Positions 1 to 10,900 of a stretch of DNA of 64,000 bases are shown in pieces. The notes beneath the pieces were generated by a model, which saw only the letters and a list, made by a program, of their open reading frames with translations, was not told the DNA's origin and ran no database searches. Location of the stretch: positions 1-64,000 of the forward strand of contig BDSL01000142.1 in assembly GCA_003116995.1 (NCBI GenBank). Direction: 5' to 3'. A program made the translations under genes and the position numbers. The DNA is from Yamagishiella unicocca (lineage: Eukaryota; Chlorophyta; Chlorophyceae; Chlamydomonadales; Volvocaceae). How positions within the stretch are numbered: position 1 is the first letter of the stretch; every line of letters begins with the position of its first letter.

Positions 1-3000
1 GCCGCCCAGCCCGGCGCCGCCCTCACCGCAGCCGACGTCGCCCGAGTCGCCCAGCCCGGCGCCACCATCGCCGCAGCCGACGTCGCCGAGTCGCCCAGCC
101 CGGCGCTGCCCTGGCCTGCGTCGCCTTCGCCAGAGCCGCCCAGCCCGGCGCCACCCTCGCCTGCGCCGCCGTCGCTTGAGCCGTCCAGCCCGGCGCCGCC
201 CAGCCCGGCGCCGCCCAGCCCGGCGCCGCCCTTCCAGCCCGCCCTCGCCGTCGCCTGAGCCCCCCCGGCCCGGCGCGCCCTCGCAGCAGCCGGCATCGCG
301 CGAGCCGCCCAGCCCTCGCCTCAGCTCCCTCGCGCCCTCAGCTGACGTCGCCTGAGCCGCCCAGCCCGGCGCCGCCCAGCCCAGCGCCGCCAGCCGCGCC
401 GCCTCGCCACAGCCGGCATCGCGCGCCGCGCCCAGCCCTCGCCTCAGCTCCCTCGGCGCCCTCAGCTGACGTCGCCTGAGCCGCCCAGCCCGGCGCCGCC
501 CTCGCCTTCGCCGCCGTCGCCTCAGCCGCCCAGCCCGGCGCCGCCCAGCCCGGCGCCGCCCTCACCGCAGCCGACGTCGCCCGAGTCGCCCAGCCCGGCG
601 CCACCATCGCCGCAGCCGACGTCGCCCGAGTCGCCCAGCCCGGCGCTGCCCTGGCCTGCGTCGCCTTCGCCAGAGCCGCCCAGCCCGGCGCCACCCTCGC
701 CTGCGCCGCCGTCGCTTGAGCCGTCCAGCCCCGGCGCCGCCCAGCCCGGCGCCGCCCAGCCCGGCGCCGCCCAGCCCGGCGCCGCCCTTCCCAGCGCCGC
801 CCTCGCCGTCGCCTGAGCCGCCCAGCCCGGCGCCGCCCTCGCCACAGCCGGCATCGCGCGAGCCGCCCAGCCCTCGCCTCAGCTCCCTCGGCGCCCTCAG
901 CTGACGTCGCCTGAGCCGCCCAGCCCGGCGCCGCCCAGCCCAGCGCCGCCCAGCCCGGCGCCGCCCTCGCCACAGCCGGCATCGCGCGAGCCGCCCAGCC
1001 CTCGCCTTAGCTCCCTCGGCGCCCTCAGCTGACGTCGCCTGAGCCGCCCAGCCCGGCGCCGCCCTCGCCTGCACCGCCGTCGCCTGAGCCGCCCAGCCCA
1101 GCGCCGCCCAGCCCGGCGCTGCCCTCGCCTTCACCGCCGTCGCCTGAGCCGCCCAGCCTGGCACCGCCCAGCCCGGCGCCGCCCTCACCGCAGCTGACGT
1201 CGCCCGAGTCGCCCAGCCCGGTGCCGCCATCGCCTCCGCCGCCGTCGCCCGAGCCGCCCAGCCCTCGCCTCAGCTCCCTCGGCGCCCTCAGCTGACGTCG
1301 CCTGAGCCGCCCCAGCCCGGCGCCGCCCTCGCCTTCGCCGCCGTCGCCTCAGCCGCCCAGCCCGGCGCCGCCCAGCCCGGCGCCGCCCTCACCGCAGCCG
1401 ACGTCGCCCGAGTCGCCCAGCCCGGCGCTGCCCTGGCCTGCGTCGCCTTCGCCAGAGCCGCCCAGCCCGGCGCCACCCTCACCTGCGCCGCCGTCGCTTG
1501 AGCCGTCCAGCCCGGCGCCGCCCAGCCCGGCGCCGCCGAGCCCGGCGTCGTCCTTCCCAGCGCCGCCCTCGCCGTCGCCTGAGCCGCCCAGCCCGGCGCC
1601 CCCCTCGCCGCAGCCGACGTCACTCGAGCCGCCCAGCCCTCGCCTCAGCTCCCTCGGCGATCTCAGCTGACGTCGCCTCAGCCGCCCAGCCCGGCGCCGC
1701 CCAGCCCAGCGCCGCCCAGCCCGGCGCCGCCCTCGCCACAGCCGGCATCGCGCGAGCCGCCCAGCCCTCGCCTCAGCTTCCTCGGCGCCCTCAGCTGACG
1801 TCGCCTGAGCCGCCCAGCCCGGCGCCGCCCTCGCCTGCACCGCCGTCGCCTGAGCCGCCCAGCCCAGCGCCGCCCAGCCCGGCGCTGCCCTCGCCTTCAC
1901 CGCCGTCGCCTGAGCCGCCCAGCCTGGCACCGCCCAGCCCGGCGCCGCCCTCACCGCAGCTGACGTCGCCCGAGTCGCCCAGCCCGGCGCCGCCATCGCC
2001 TCCGCCGCCCAGCCCGCAGCCGCCAAGCCCGGCGCCGCCCAGCCCAGCGCCGCCCTCGCCGTCGCCGCCGTCGCCTGAGCCGCCAAGCCCTGCGCCGCCC
2101 AGCCCAGCGCCGCCCAGCCCGGCGCCGCCCTCGCCGCAGCCGACGTCGCTCGAGCCGCCCAGCCCTGGCCTCAGCTCCCTCGGCGCCCTCAGCTGACGTC
2201 GCCTGAGCCGCCCAGCCCGGCGCCGCCCTCGCCTTCGCCGCCGTCGCCTCAGCCGCCCAGCCCGGCGCCGCCCAGCCCGGCGCCGCCCTCACCGCAGCCG
2301 ACGTCGCCCGAGTCGCCCAGCCCGGCGCCACCATCGCCGCAGCCGACGTCGCCCGAGTCGCCCAGCCCGGCGCTGCCCTGGCCTGCGTCGCCTTCGCCAG
2401 AGCCGCCCAGCCCGGCGCCACCCTCGCCTGCGCCGCCGTCGCTTGAGCCGTCCAGCCCGGCGCCGCCCAGCCCGGCGCCGCCCAGCCCGGCGCCGCCCTT
2501 CCCAGCGCCGCCCTCGCCGTCGCCTGAGCCGCCCCAGCCCGGCGCCGCCCTCGCCACAGCCGGCATCGCGCGAGCCGCCCAGCCCTCGCCTCAGCTCCCT
2601 CGGCGCCCTCAGCTGACGTCGCCTGAGCCGCCCAGCCCGGCGCCGCCCAGCCCAGCGCCGCCCAGCCCGGCGCCGCCCTCGCCACAGCCGGCATCGCGCG
2701 AGCCGCCCAGCCCTCGCCTCAGCTCCCTCGGCGCCCTCAGCTGACGTCGCCTGAGCCGCCCAGCCCGGCGCCGCCCTCGCCTTCGCCGCCGTCGCCTCAG
2801 CCGCCCAGCCCGGCGCCGCCCAGCCCGGCGCCGCCCTCACCGCAGCCGACGTCGCCCGAGTCGCCCAGCCCGGCGCCACCATCGCCGCAGCCGACGTGCC
2901 CGAGTCGCCCAGCCCGGCGCTGCCCTGGCCTGCGTCGCCTTCGCCAAGCCGCCAGCCGGCGCCACCCTCGGCCTGCGCCGCCCGTCGCTTCGGCAGCCGG

Positions 3001-6000
3001 CCCAGCCCCGTCCTCGCCGTCGCCTGAGCCGCCCAGCCCGGCGCCGCCCTCGCCACAGCCGGCATCGCGCGGCCGCCCAGCCCTCGCCTCAGCTCCCTCG
3101 GCGCCCTCAGCTGACGTCCCTGAGCCGCCCAGCCCGGCGCCGCCCGCCCAGCGCCGCCCAGCCCGGCGCCGCCCTCGCCCACAGCCGGCATCGCGCGAGC
3201 CGCCCAGCCTCGCCTTAGCTCCCTCGGCGCCCTCAGCTGACGTCGCCTGAGCCGCCCAGCCCGGCGCCGCCCTCGCCGCACCGCCGTCGCCTGAGCCGCC
3301 CAGCCCAGCGCCGCCCAGCCCCGGCGCTGCCCTCGCCTTCACCGCCGTCGCCTGAGCCGCCCAGCCTGGCACCGCCCAGCCCGGCGCCGCCCTCACCGCA
3401 GCTGACGTCGCCCGAGTCGCCCAGCCCGGTGCCGCCATCGCCTCCGCCGCCGTCGCCCGAGCCGCCCAGCCCTCGCCTCAGCTCCCTCGGCCGCCCTCAG
3501 CTGACGTCGCCTGAGCCGCCCAGCCCGGCGCCGCCCTCGCCTTCGCCGCCGTCGCCTCAGCCGCCCAGCTCGGCGCCGCCCAGCCCGGCGCCGCCCTTCC
3601 CAGCGCCGCCCTCGCCGTCGCCTGAGCCGCCCAGCCCGGCGCCGCCCTCGCCGCAGCCGACGTCACTCAAGCCGCCCAGCCCTCGTCTCAGCTCCCTCGG
3701 CGCCCTCAGCTGACGTCGCCTGAGCCGCCCAGCCCGGCGCCGCCCTCGCCTTCGCCGCCGTCGCCTCAGCCGCCCAGCCCGGCGCCGCCCAGCCCGGCGC
3801 CGCCCTCACCGCAGCCGACGTCGCCCGAGTCGCCCAGCCCGGCGCCACCATCGCCGCAGCCGACGTCGCCCGAGTCGCCCAGCCCGGCGCTGCCCTGGCC
3901 TGCGTCGCCTTCGCCAGAGCCGCCCAGCCCGGCGCCACCCTCGCCTGCGCCGCCGTCGCTTGAGCCGTCCAGCCCGGCGCCGCCCAGCCCGGCGCCGCCC
4001 AGCCCGGCGCCGCCCAGCCCGGCGCCGCCCTTCCCAGCGCCGCCCTCGCCGTCGCCTGAGCCGCCCAGCCCGGCGCCGCCCTCCGCCGCAGCCGACGTCA
4101 CTCAAGCCGCCCAGCCCTGGCCTCAGCTCCCTCGGCGCCCTCAGCTGACGTCGCCTGAGCCGCCCAGCCCGGCGCCGCCCTCGCCTTCGCCGCCGTCGCC
4201 TCAGCCGCCCAGCCCGGCGCCGCCCAGCCCGGCGCCGCCCTAATCGCAGCCGACGTCGCCCGAGTCGCCCAGCCCGGCGCCACCATCGCCGCAGCCGACG
4301 TCGCCCGAGTCGCCCAGCCCGGCGCTGCCCTGGCCTGCGTCGCCTTCGCCAGAGCCGCCCAGCCCGGCGCCACCCTCGCCTGCGCCGCCGTCGCTTGAGC
4401 CGTCCAGCCCGGCGCCGTCCAGCCCGGCGCCGCCCAGCCCGGCGCCGCCCAGCCCGGCGCCGCCCAGCCCGGCGCCGCCCTTCCCAGCGCCGCCCTCGCC
4501 GTCGCCTGAGCCGCCCAGCCCGGCGCCGCCCTCGCCTGCACCGCCGTCGCCTGAGCCGCCCAGCCCAGCGCCGCCCAGCCCGGCGCTGCCCTCGCCTTCA
4601 CCGCCGTCGCCTGAGCCGCCCAGCCTGGCACCGCCCAGCCCGGCGCCGCCCTCACCGCAGCTGACGTCGCCCGAGTCGCCCAGCCCGGCGCCGCCATCGC
4701 CTCCGCCTCTGTCGCCCGAGCCGCCCAGCCCGGCGCCGCCCTCGGCTGCACCGCCCTCGCCCGAGCCGCCCAGCCCGGCGCCGCCCTCGCCTTCGCCGCC
4801 GTCGCCTGAGCCGCCCAGCCCTGCGCCGCCCAGCCCTGCGCCGCCCTCGCCTGCGCCGCCCAGCCCGCAGCCGCCCAGCCCGGCGCCGCCCAGCCCAGCG
4901 CCGCCCTCGCCGTCGCCGCCGTCGCCTGAGCCGCCAAGCCCTGCGCCGCCCAGCCCAGCGCCGCCCAGCCCGGCGCCGCCCTCGCCGCAGCCGACGTCGC
5001 TCGAGCCGCCCAGCCCTCGCCTCAGCTCCCTCGGCGCCCTCAGCTGACGTCGCCTGAGCCGCCCAGCCCGGCGCCACCCTCGCCTGCGCCGCCGTCGCTT
5101 GAGCCGTCCAGCCCGGCGCCGCCCAGCCCGGCGCCGCCCAGCCCGGCGCCGCCCTTCTCAGCGCCGCCCTCGCCGTCGCCTGAGCCGCCCAGCCCGGCGC
5201 CGCCCTCGCCACAGCCGGCATCGCGCGAGCCGCCCAGCCCTCGCCTCAGCTCCCTCGGCGCCCTCAGCTGACGTCGCCTGAGCCGCCCAGCCCGGCGCCG
5301 CCCAGCCCAGCGCCGCCCAGCCCGGCGCCGCCCTCGCCACAGCCGGCATCGCGCGAGCCGCCCAGCCCTCGCCTCAGCTCCCTCGGCGCCCTCAGCGGAC
5401 GTCGCCTGAGCCGCCCAGCCCGGCGCCGCCCTCGCCCCAGCCGACGTCGCCCGAGTCGCCCAGCCCGGCGCCGCCATCGCCGCCGCTGCCGTCGCCCGAG
5501 CCGCCCAGCCCGGCGCCGCCGTCGCCTGCGCCGCCGTCCCGCCCAGCCCGGCGCCGCCCTCGCCTGCGCCGCCCTCGCCTGAGCCGCTCAGCCGGCGCCG
5601 CCCTCGCCTGAGCCGCCGTCGCCTGCGCCGCCCAGCCTGGCGCCGCCATCGCCTTCGCCGCCGTCGCCCGGGCCGCCAAGCCCGGCGCCGCCATCGCCGC
5701 AGCCGCCGTCGCCTGAGCCGCCCAGCCCGGTGCCGCCCTCGCCTGCGCCGCCGTCGCCCGAGCCACCCAGCCCGGTGCTGCCCTCACCTGCGCCGCCGTC
5801 GCCCAAGCAGCCCAGCCCAGCAGCGCCGCCCTCGCCAGCGCCGCCCTCGCCGCAGCCGATGTCGCTCGAGCCGCCCAGCCGTCGCCTCAGCTGACGTCCC
5901 CTGAGCCGCCCAGCCCTGAGTCGCCCAGCCCGGCGCTATCCAGCCCGGCGCCGCCCTCGCCCCAGCCGACGTCGCCCGAGTCGCCCAGCCCGGCGCCGCC

Positions 6001-6961
6001 ATCGCCGCCGCTGCCGTCGCCCGAGCCGCCCAGCCCGGCGCCGCCTTGGCCTGCGCCGCCGTCCCGCCAGGCCCGGCGCCGCCCTCGCCTGCGCCGCCGT
6101 CGCCTGCGCCGCCCAGCCTGGCGCCGCCCTCGCCTGAGCCGCCATCGCCTGCGCCGCCCAGCCTGGCGCCGCCATCGCCTTCGCCGCCTTCGCCAGAGCC
6201 GCCCAGCCCGGTGCCGCCATCGCCGCAGCCGCCGTCGCCTGAGCCGCCCAGCCCAGCGCCGCCCTCAGCTCCCTCGGCGCCGTCAGCTGACGTCGCCTGA
6301 GCCGCCCAGCCCGGCGCCGCCCTCGTCCAGCCGACGTCGCCCGAGCCGCCCAGCCCGGCGCCGCCGTCGCCTGCGCCGCCGTCCCGCCCAGCCCGACTCC
6401 GCCCTCGCCTGCGCCGCCCTCGCCTGAGCCGCTCAGCCCGGCGCCGCCCTCGCCTGAGCCGCCGTCGCCTGCGCCGCCCAGCCTGGCGCCGCCATCGCCT
6501 TCGGCGCCGTCGCCCGGGCCGCCAAGCCCGGCGCCGCCATCGCCGCAGCCGCCGTCGCCTGAGCCGCCCAGCCCGGCGCCGCCCTCGCCTGCGCCGCCGT
6601 CGCCCGAGCCACCCAGCCCGGTGCTGCCCTCACCTGCGCCGCCGTCACCAAAGCAGCCCAGCCCAGCAGCGCCGCCCTCGCCTGCGCCGCCGTCGCCACA
6701 GCCGCGCAGCCCAGCGCCGCCCGGCCCAGCGCCGCCCTCGCCGCAGCCGATGTCGCTCGAGCCGCCCAGCCCTCGCCGCAGCTGACGTCCCCTGAGCCGC
6801 CCAGCCCGGCGCCGCCATCGCCGCCGCTGCCGTCGCCCGAGCCGCCCAGCCCGGCGCCGCCGTCGCCTGCGCCGCCGTCCCGCCCAGCCCGGCGCCGCCC
6901 TCGCCTGAGCCGCCGTCGCCTGAGCTGCCCAGCCCGGCGCCGCCATGATCAGTTGCAGCAG
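1..6961 (+). repeat. GC-rich PPSP-type satellite, segment 1
   Basis: The stretch is built from variants of a 15-base unit resembling gccgcccagcccggc. In one + frame it reads [13 protein letters not shown] runs, as in the hydroxyproline-rich rods of volvocine extracellular-matrix proteins (pherophorins and relatives). Subunits of about 0.4 kb are delimited by a box ending ctcggcgccctcagctgacg, for example around 890-905, 1,020-1,032 and 2,180-2,196. At this box the PPSP frame ends in LSSLGALS followed by TGA, and the next subunit resumes in another frame. All reading frames are artificially open because of base composition, so long ORFs on either strand are not evidence of genes. Segment 1 starts outside the window. 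Between 2,880 and 3,320 it carries many single-base differences and indels compared with its sister subunits. Satellite with rod-exon ancestry is the likeliest reading. Confidence 0.85.
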
Positions 6962-7978
6962 GTAGGTGAGCGAGGGCAGGGTACCGGTATGCAGGCCAGC
7001 GGCAAGGGCGGGTCCGGGCACCGACCTACGCTTATTGGGCAGCAGCCCGTGGTCAGGCCGGATTTGGGTGCCACAAATAGTAGGATACCGCCTGTTGCTG
7101 CTCGCTACCTTGCATGGTGACAGAGCGCGCTCTGATTCGCTCGCACCTCGCGCGGGTGTCGTGGAGGATCGGGTGGGGCAAGGTGTCTGCTGCACCGCTC
7201 AGCCAGCCCTTCAGCAAATGTCCAGCCCGCCAGCCATATGTTTACAGCCGGTTGTCTTCCGCAGCCTGCTTCCTCACAGCCATGGTATTCCAGCCTTCGG
7301 TGCAGCGGATGCCTTGCTCCGCCCGTTCTCCCGGCACGTCCGACCCTGGCCACGTAGAACCTACCACTGCTGCCGTCACCTGTGTACCCTGCTTTACATT
7401 TGTCGCCCGACCCTCGCGCCTGTATGCGACTACCGTCGCTAAGATGAACCGCCACTGACTACTGCTACATGCACCCACCTCCTCCACCCCCCTTCCCCCG
7501 GGGGGGTTGTTTTGCACCCCTGCCCCGCGCCCGCCCTGCATCGCCCGAGCCCGCCCGCCCTACGTCATCATCACCTACGTACGAGTACTGCGCTACGAAC
7601 TTGGGAGCGCACCTGGCGTGTCGCAGGTTACCGTACAAGAGAGCTCCACATCGCCGGTCTAGCTGGCGGCGGCAGCCAGCTGCCGCCGCCGCCCGCTAAC
7701 CAATGTCGTAGTCACCACCGCCATCCCGTATCCGCCTCCGTCGCTACTTGACAGCCGACATGCCGCTGGACCTCCACCATGCATCGCCTCCAGTCACTGC
7801 CCGCCGTCGCCGCGGCCGGCTACACGTACGGCAGGCGCGTGCCGCCCACGTGCGGCATATACGTACGGCAGCAGGCAGCATTCACGGCGTAGGCTGCTGC
7901 CCCAATCAACCGCGCACTATACGTTGCGCCCGCCACCCAGGACGGAGCTGTCTGGCGGCCGTACCGACCTATCTGCAG
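6962..7978 (+). repeat. B block copy 1 (type I), intron-like spacer in array
   Basis: This is a 1,017-base island of normal complexity inside the PPSP array. It begins GTAGGTGAG directly after a CAG and ends CTGCAG, where a PPSP frame (RSSPPEPPS) restarts, so both edges resemble consensus splice borders. Type I marker: cttattgggcagcagcccg near 7,030. The block contains a strong hairpin around 7,664-7,690 (ggcggcggcagc and its complement separated by two bases) and C/G homopolymers near 7,488-7,507. Open frames inside it are not conserved between copies because indels are not multiples of three, so I treat it as non-coding. Confidence 0.75.
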
Positions 7979-10900
7979 AGGTCGTCACCACCTGAGCCGC
8001 CCAGCACGGCGCCGCCCTCGCCTGCGCCGCCGTCGCGCGAGCCGCCCAGCCCGGCGCCGCCCTCGCCTTCACCGCCGTCGCCCTAGCCGCCCAGCCCGGC
8101 GCCGCCCTCGCCTGCGCCGCCGTCGCCAGAGCCGCCCAGCCCGGTGCCGCCCTCACCTGCGCCGCCGACGCCCGAGCCGCCCAGCCCGGCGCCGCCATCG
8201 CCGCCGCTGCCGTCACCCGAGCCGCCCAGCCCGGCGCCGCCGGCTCCTGCGCCGCCGTCCCGCCCAGCCCGGCTCCGCCCTCGCCTGCGCCGCCCTCGCC
8301 TGAGCCGCCCAGCCCGGCGCCGCCCTCGCCTGAGCCGCCCAGCCCGCCAGCCGCCAAGCCCGGCGCCGCCCAGCCCAGCGCCGCCCTCGCCGTCGCCGCC
8401 GTCGCCTGAGCCGCCAAGCCCTGCGCCGCCCAGCCCAGCGCCGCCCAGCCCGGCGCCGCCCTCGCCGCAGCCGACGTCGCTCGAGCCGCCCAGCCCTCGC
8501 CTCAGCTCCCTCGGCGCCCTCAGCTGACGTCGCCTGAGCCGCCCAGCCCGGCGCCGCCCTCGCCTTCGCCGCCGTCGCCTCAGCCGCCCAGCCCGGCGCC
8601 GCCCAGCCCGGCGCCGCCCTCACCGCAGCCGACGTCGCCCGAGTCGCCCAGCCCGGCGCCACCATCGCCGCAGCCGACGTCGCCCGAGTCGCCCAGCCCG
8701 GCGCTGCCCTGGCCTGCGTCGCCTTCGCCAGAGCCGCCCAGCCCGGCGCCACCCTCGCCTGCGCCGCCGTCGCTTGAGCCGTCCAGCCCGGCGCCGCCCA
8801 GCCCCGCCGCCGGCGCCGCCAGCCCGGCGCCGCCCTTCCCAGCGCCGCCCTCGCCGTCGCCTGAGCCGCCCAGCCCGGCGCCGCCCTCGCCACAGCCGGC
8901 ATCGCGCGAGCCGCCCAGCCCTCGCCTCAGCTCCCTCGGCGCCCTCAGCTGACGTCGCCTGAGCCGCCCAGCCCGGCGCCGCCCAGCCCAGCGCCGCCCA
9001 GCCCGGCGCCGCCCTCGCCACAGCCGGCATCGCGCGAGCCGCCCAGCCCTCGCCTCAGCTCCCTCGGCGCCCTCAGCTGACGTCGCCTGAGCCGCCCAGC
9101 CCGGCGCCGCCCTCGCCTTCGCCGCCGTCGCCTCAGCCGCCCAGCCCGGCGCCGCCCAGCCCGGCGCCGCCCTCACCGCAGCCGACGTCGCCCGAGTCGC
9201 CCAGCCCGGCGCCACCATCGCCGCAGCCGACGTCGCCCGAGTCGCCCAGCCCGGCGCTGCCCTGGCCTGCGTCGCCTTCGCCAGAGCCGCCCAGCCCGGC
9301 GCCACCCTCGCCTGCGCCGCCGTCGCTTGAGCCGCCCAGCCCGGCGCCGCCCAGCCCGGCGCCGCCCAGCCCGGCGCCGCCCAGCCCGGCGCCGCCCTTC
9401 CCAGCGCCGCCCTCGCCGTCGCCTGAGCCGCCCAGCCCGGCGCCGCCCTCGCCGCAGCCGACGTCGCTCGAGCCGCCCAGCCCTGGCCTCAGCTCCCTCG
9501 GCGCCCTCAGCTGACGTCGCCTGAGCCGCCCAGCCCGGCGCCGCCCAGCCCAGCGCCGCCCAGCCCGGCGCCGCCCTCGCCACAGCCGGCATCGCGCGAG
9601 CCGCCCAGCCCTCGCCTCAGCTCCCTCGGCGCCCTCAGCTGACGTCGCCTGAGCCGCCCAGCCCGGCGCCGCCCTCGCCTTCGCCGCCGTCGCCTCAGCC
9701 GCCCAGCCCGGCGCCGCCCAGCCCGGCGCCGCCCTCACCGCAGCCGACGTCGCCCGAGTCGCCCAGCCCGGCGCCACCATCGCCGCAGCCGACGTCGCCC
9801 GAGTCGCCCAGCCCGGCGCTGCCCTGGCCTGCGTCGCCTTCGCCAGAGCCGCCCAGCCCGGCGCCACCCTCGCCTGCGCCGCCGTCGCTTGAGCCGTCCA
9901 GCCCGGCGCCGCCCAGCCCGGCGCCGCCCAGCCCGGCGCCGCCCTTCCCAGCGCCGCCCTCGCCGTCGCCTGAGCCGCCCAGCCCGGCGCCGCCCTCGCA
10001 ACAGCCGCATCGCGCGAGCCGCCCAGCCCTCGCCTCAGCTCCCTCGGCGCCCTCAGCTGACGTCGCCTGAGCCGCCCAGCCCGGCGCCGCCCAGCCCAGC
10101 GCCGCCCAGCCCGGCGCCGCCCTCGCCACAGCCGGCATCGCGCGAGCCGCCCAGCCCTCGCCTCAGCTCCCTCGGCGCCCTCAGCTGACGTCGCCTGAGC
10201 CGCCCAGCCCGGCGCCGCCCTCGCCTTCGCCGCCGTCGCCTCAGCCGCCCAGCCCGGCGCCGCCCAGCCCGGCGCCGCCCTCACCGCAGCCGACGTCGCC
10301 CGAGTCGCCCAGCCCGGCGCCACCATCGCCGCAGCCGACGTCGCCCGAGTCGCCCAGCCCGGCGCTGCCCTGGCCTGCGTCGCCTTCGCCAGAGCCGCCC
10401 AGCCCGGCGCCACCCTCGCCTGCGCCGCCGTCGCTTGAGCCGTCCAGCCCGGCGCCGCCCCAGCCCGGCGCCGCCCAGCCCGGCGCCGCCCCAGCCCGGC
10501 GCCGCCCTCCCAGCGCCGCCCTCGCCGTCGCCTGAGCCGCCCAGCCCGGCGCCGCCCTCGCCACAGCCGGCATCGCGCGAGCCGCCCAGCCCTCGCCTCA
10601 GCTCCCTCGGCGCCCTCAGCTGACGTCGCCTGAGCCGCCCAGCCCGGCGCCGCCCAGCCCAGCGCCGCCCAGCCCCGCCGCCCTCGCCACAGCCGGCATC
10701 GCGCGAGCCGCCCAGCCCTCGCCTTAGCTCCCTCGGCGCCCTCAGCTGACGTCGCCTGAGCCGCCCAGCCCGGCGCCGCCCTCGCCTGCACCGCCGTCGC
10801 CTGAGCCGCCCAGCCCAGCGCCGCCCAGCCCGGCGCTGCCCTCGCCTTCACCGCCGTCGCCTGAGCCGCCCAGCCTGGCACCGCCCAGCCCGGCGCCGCC

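Noticed and set aside
6966..7442. 158-codon + frame inside the B block, repeated in the other copies
   Set aside because: It recurs only because the block is duplicated. Indels between copies are not multiples of three and the protein resembles nothing I know.
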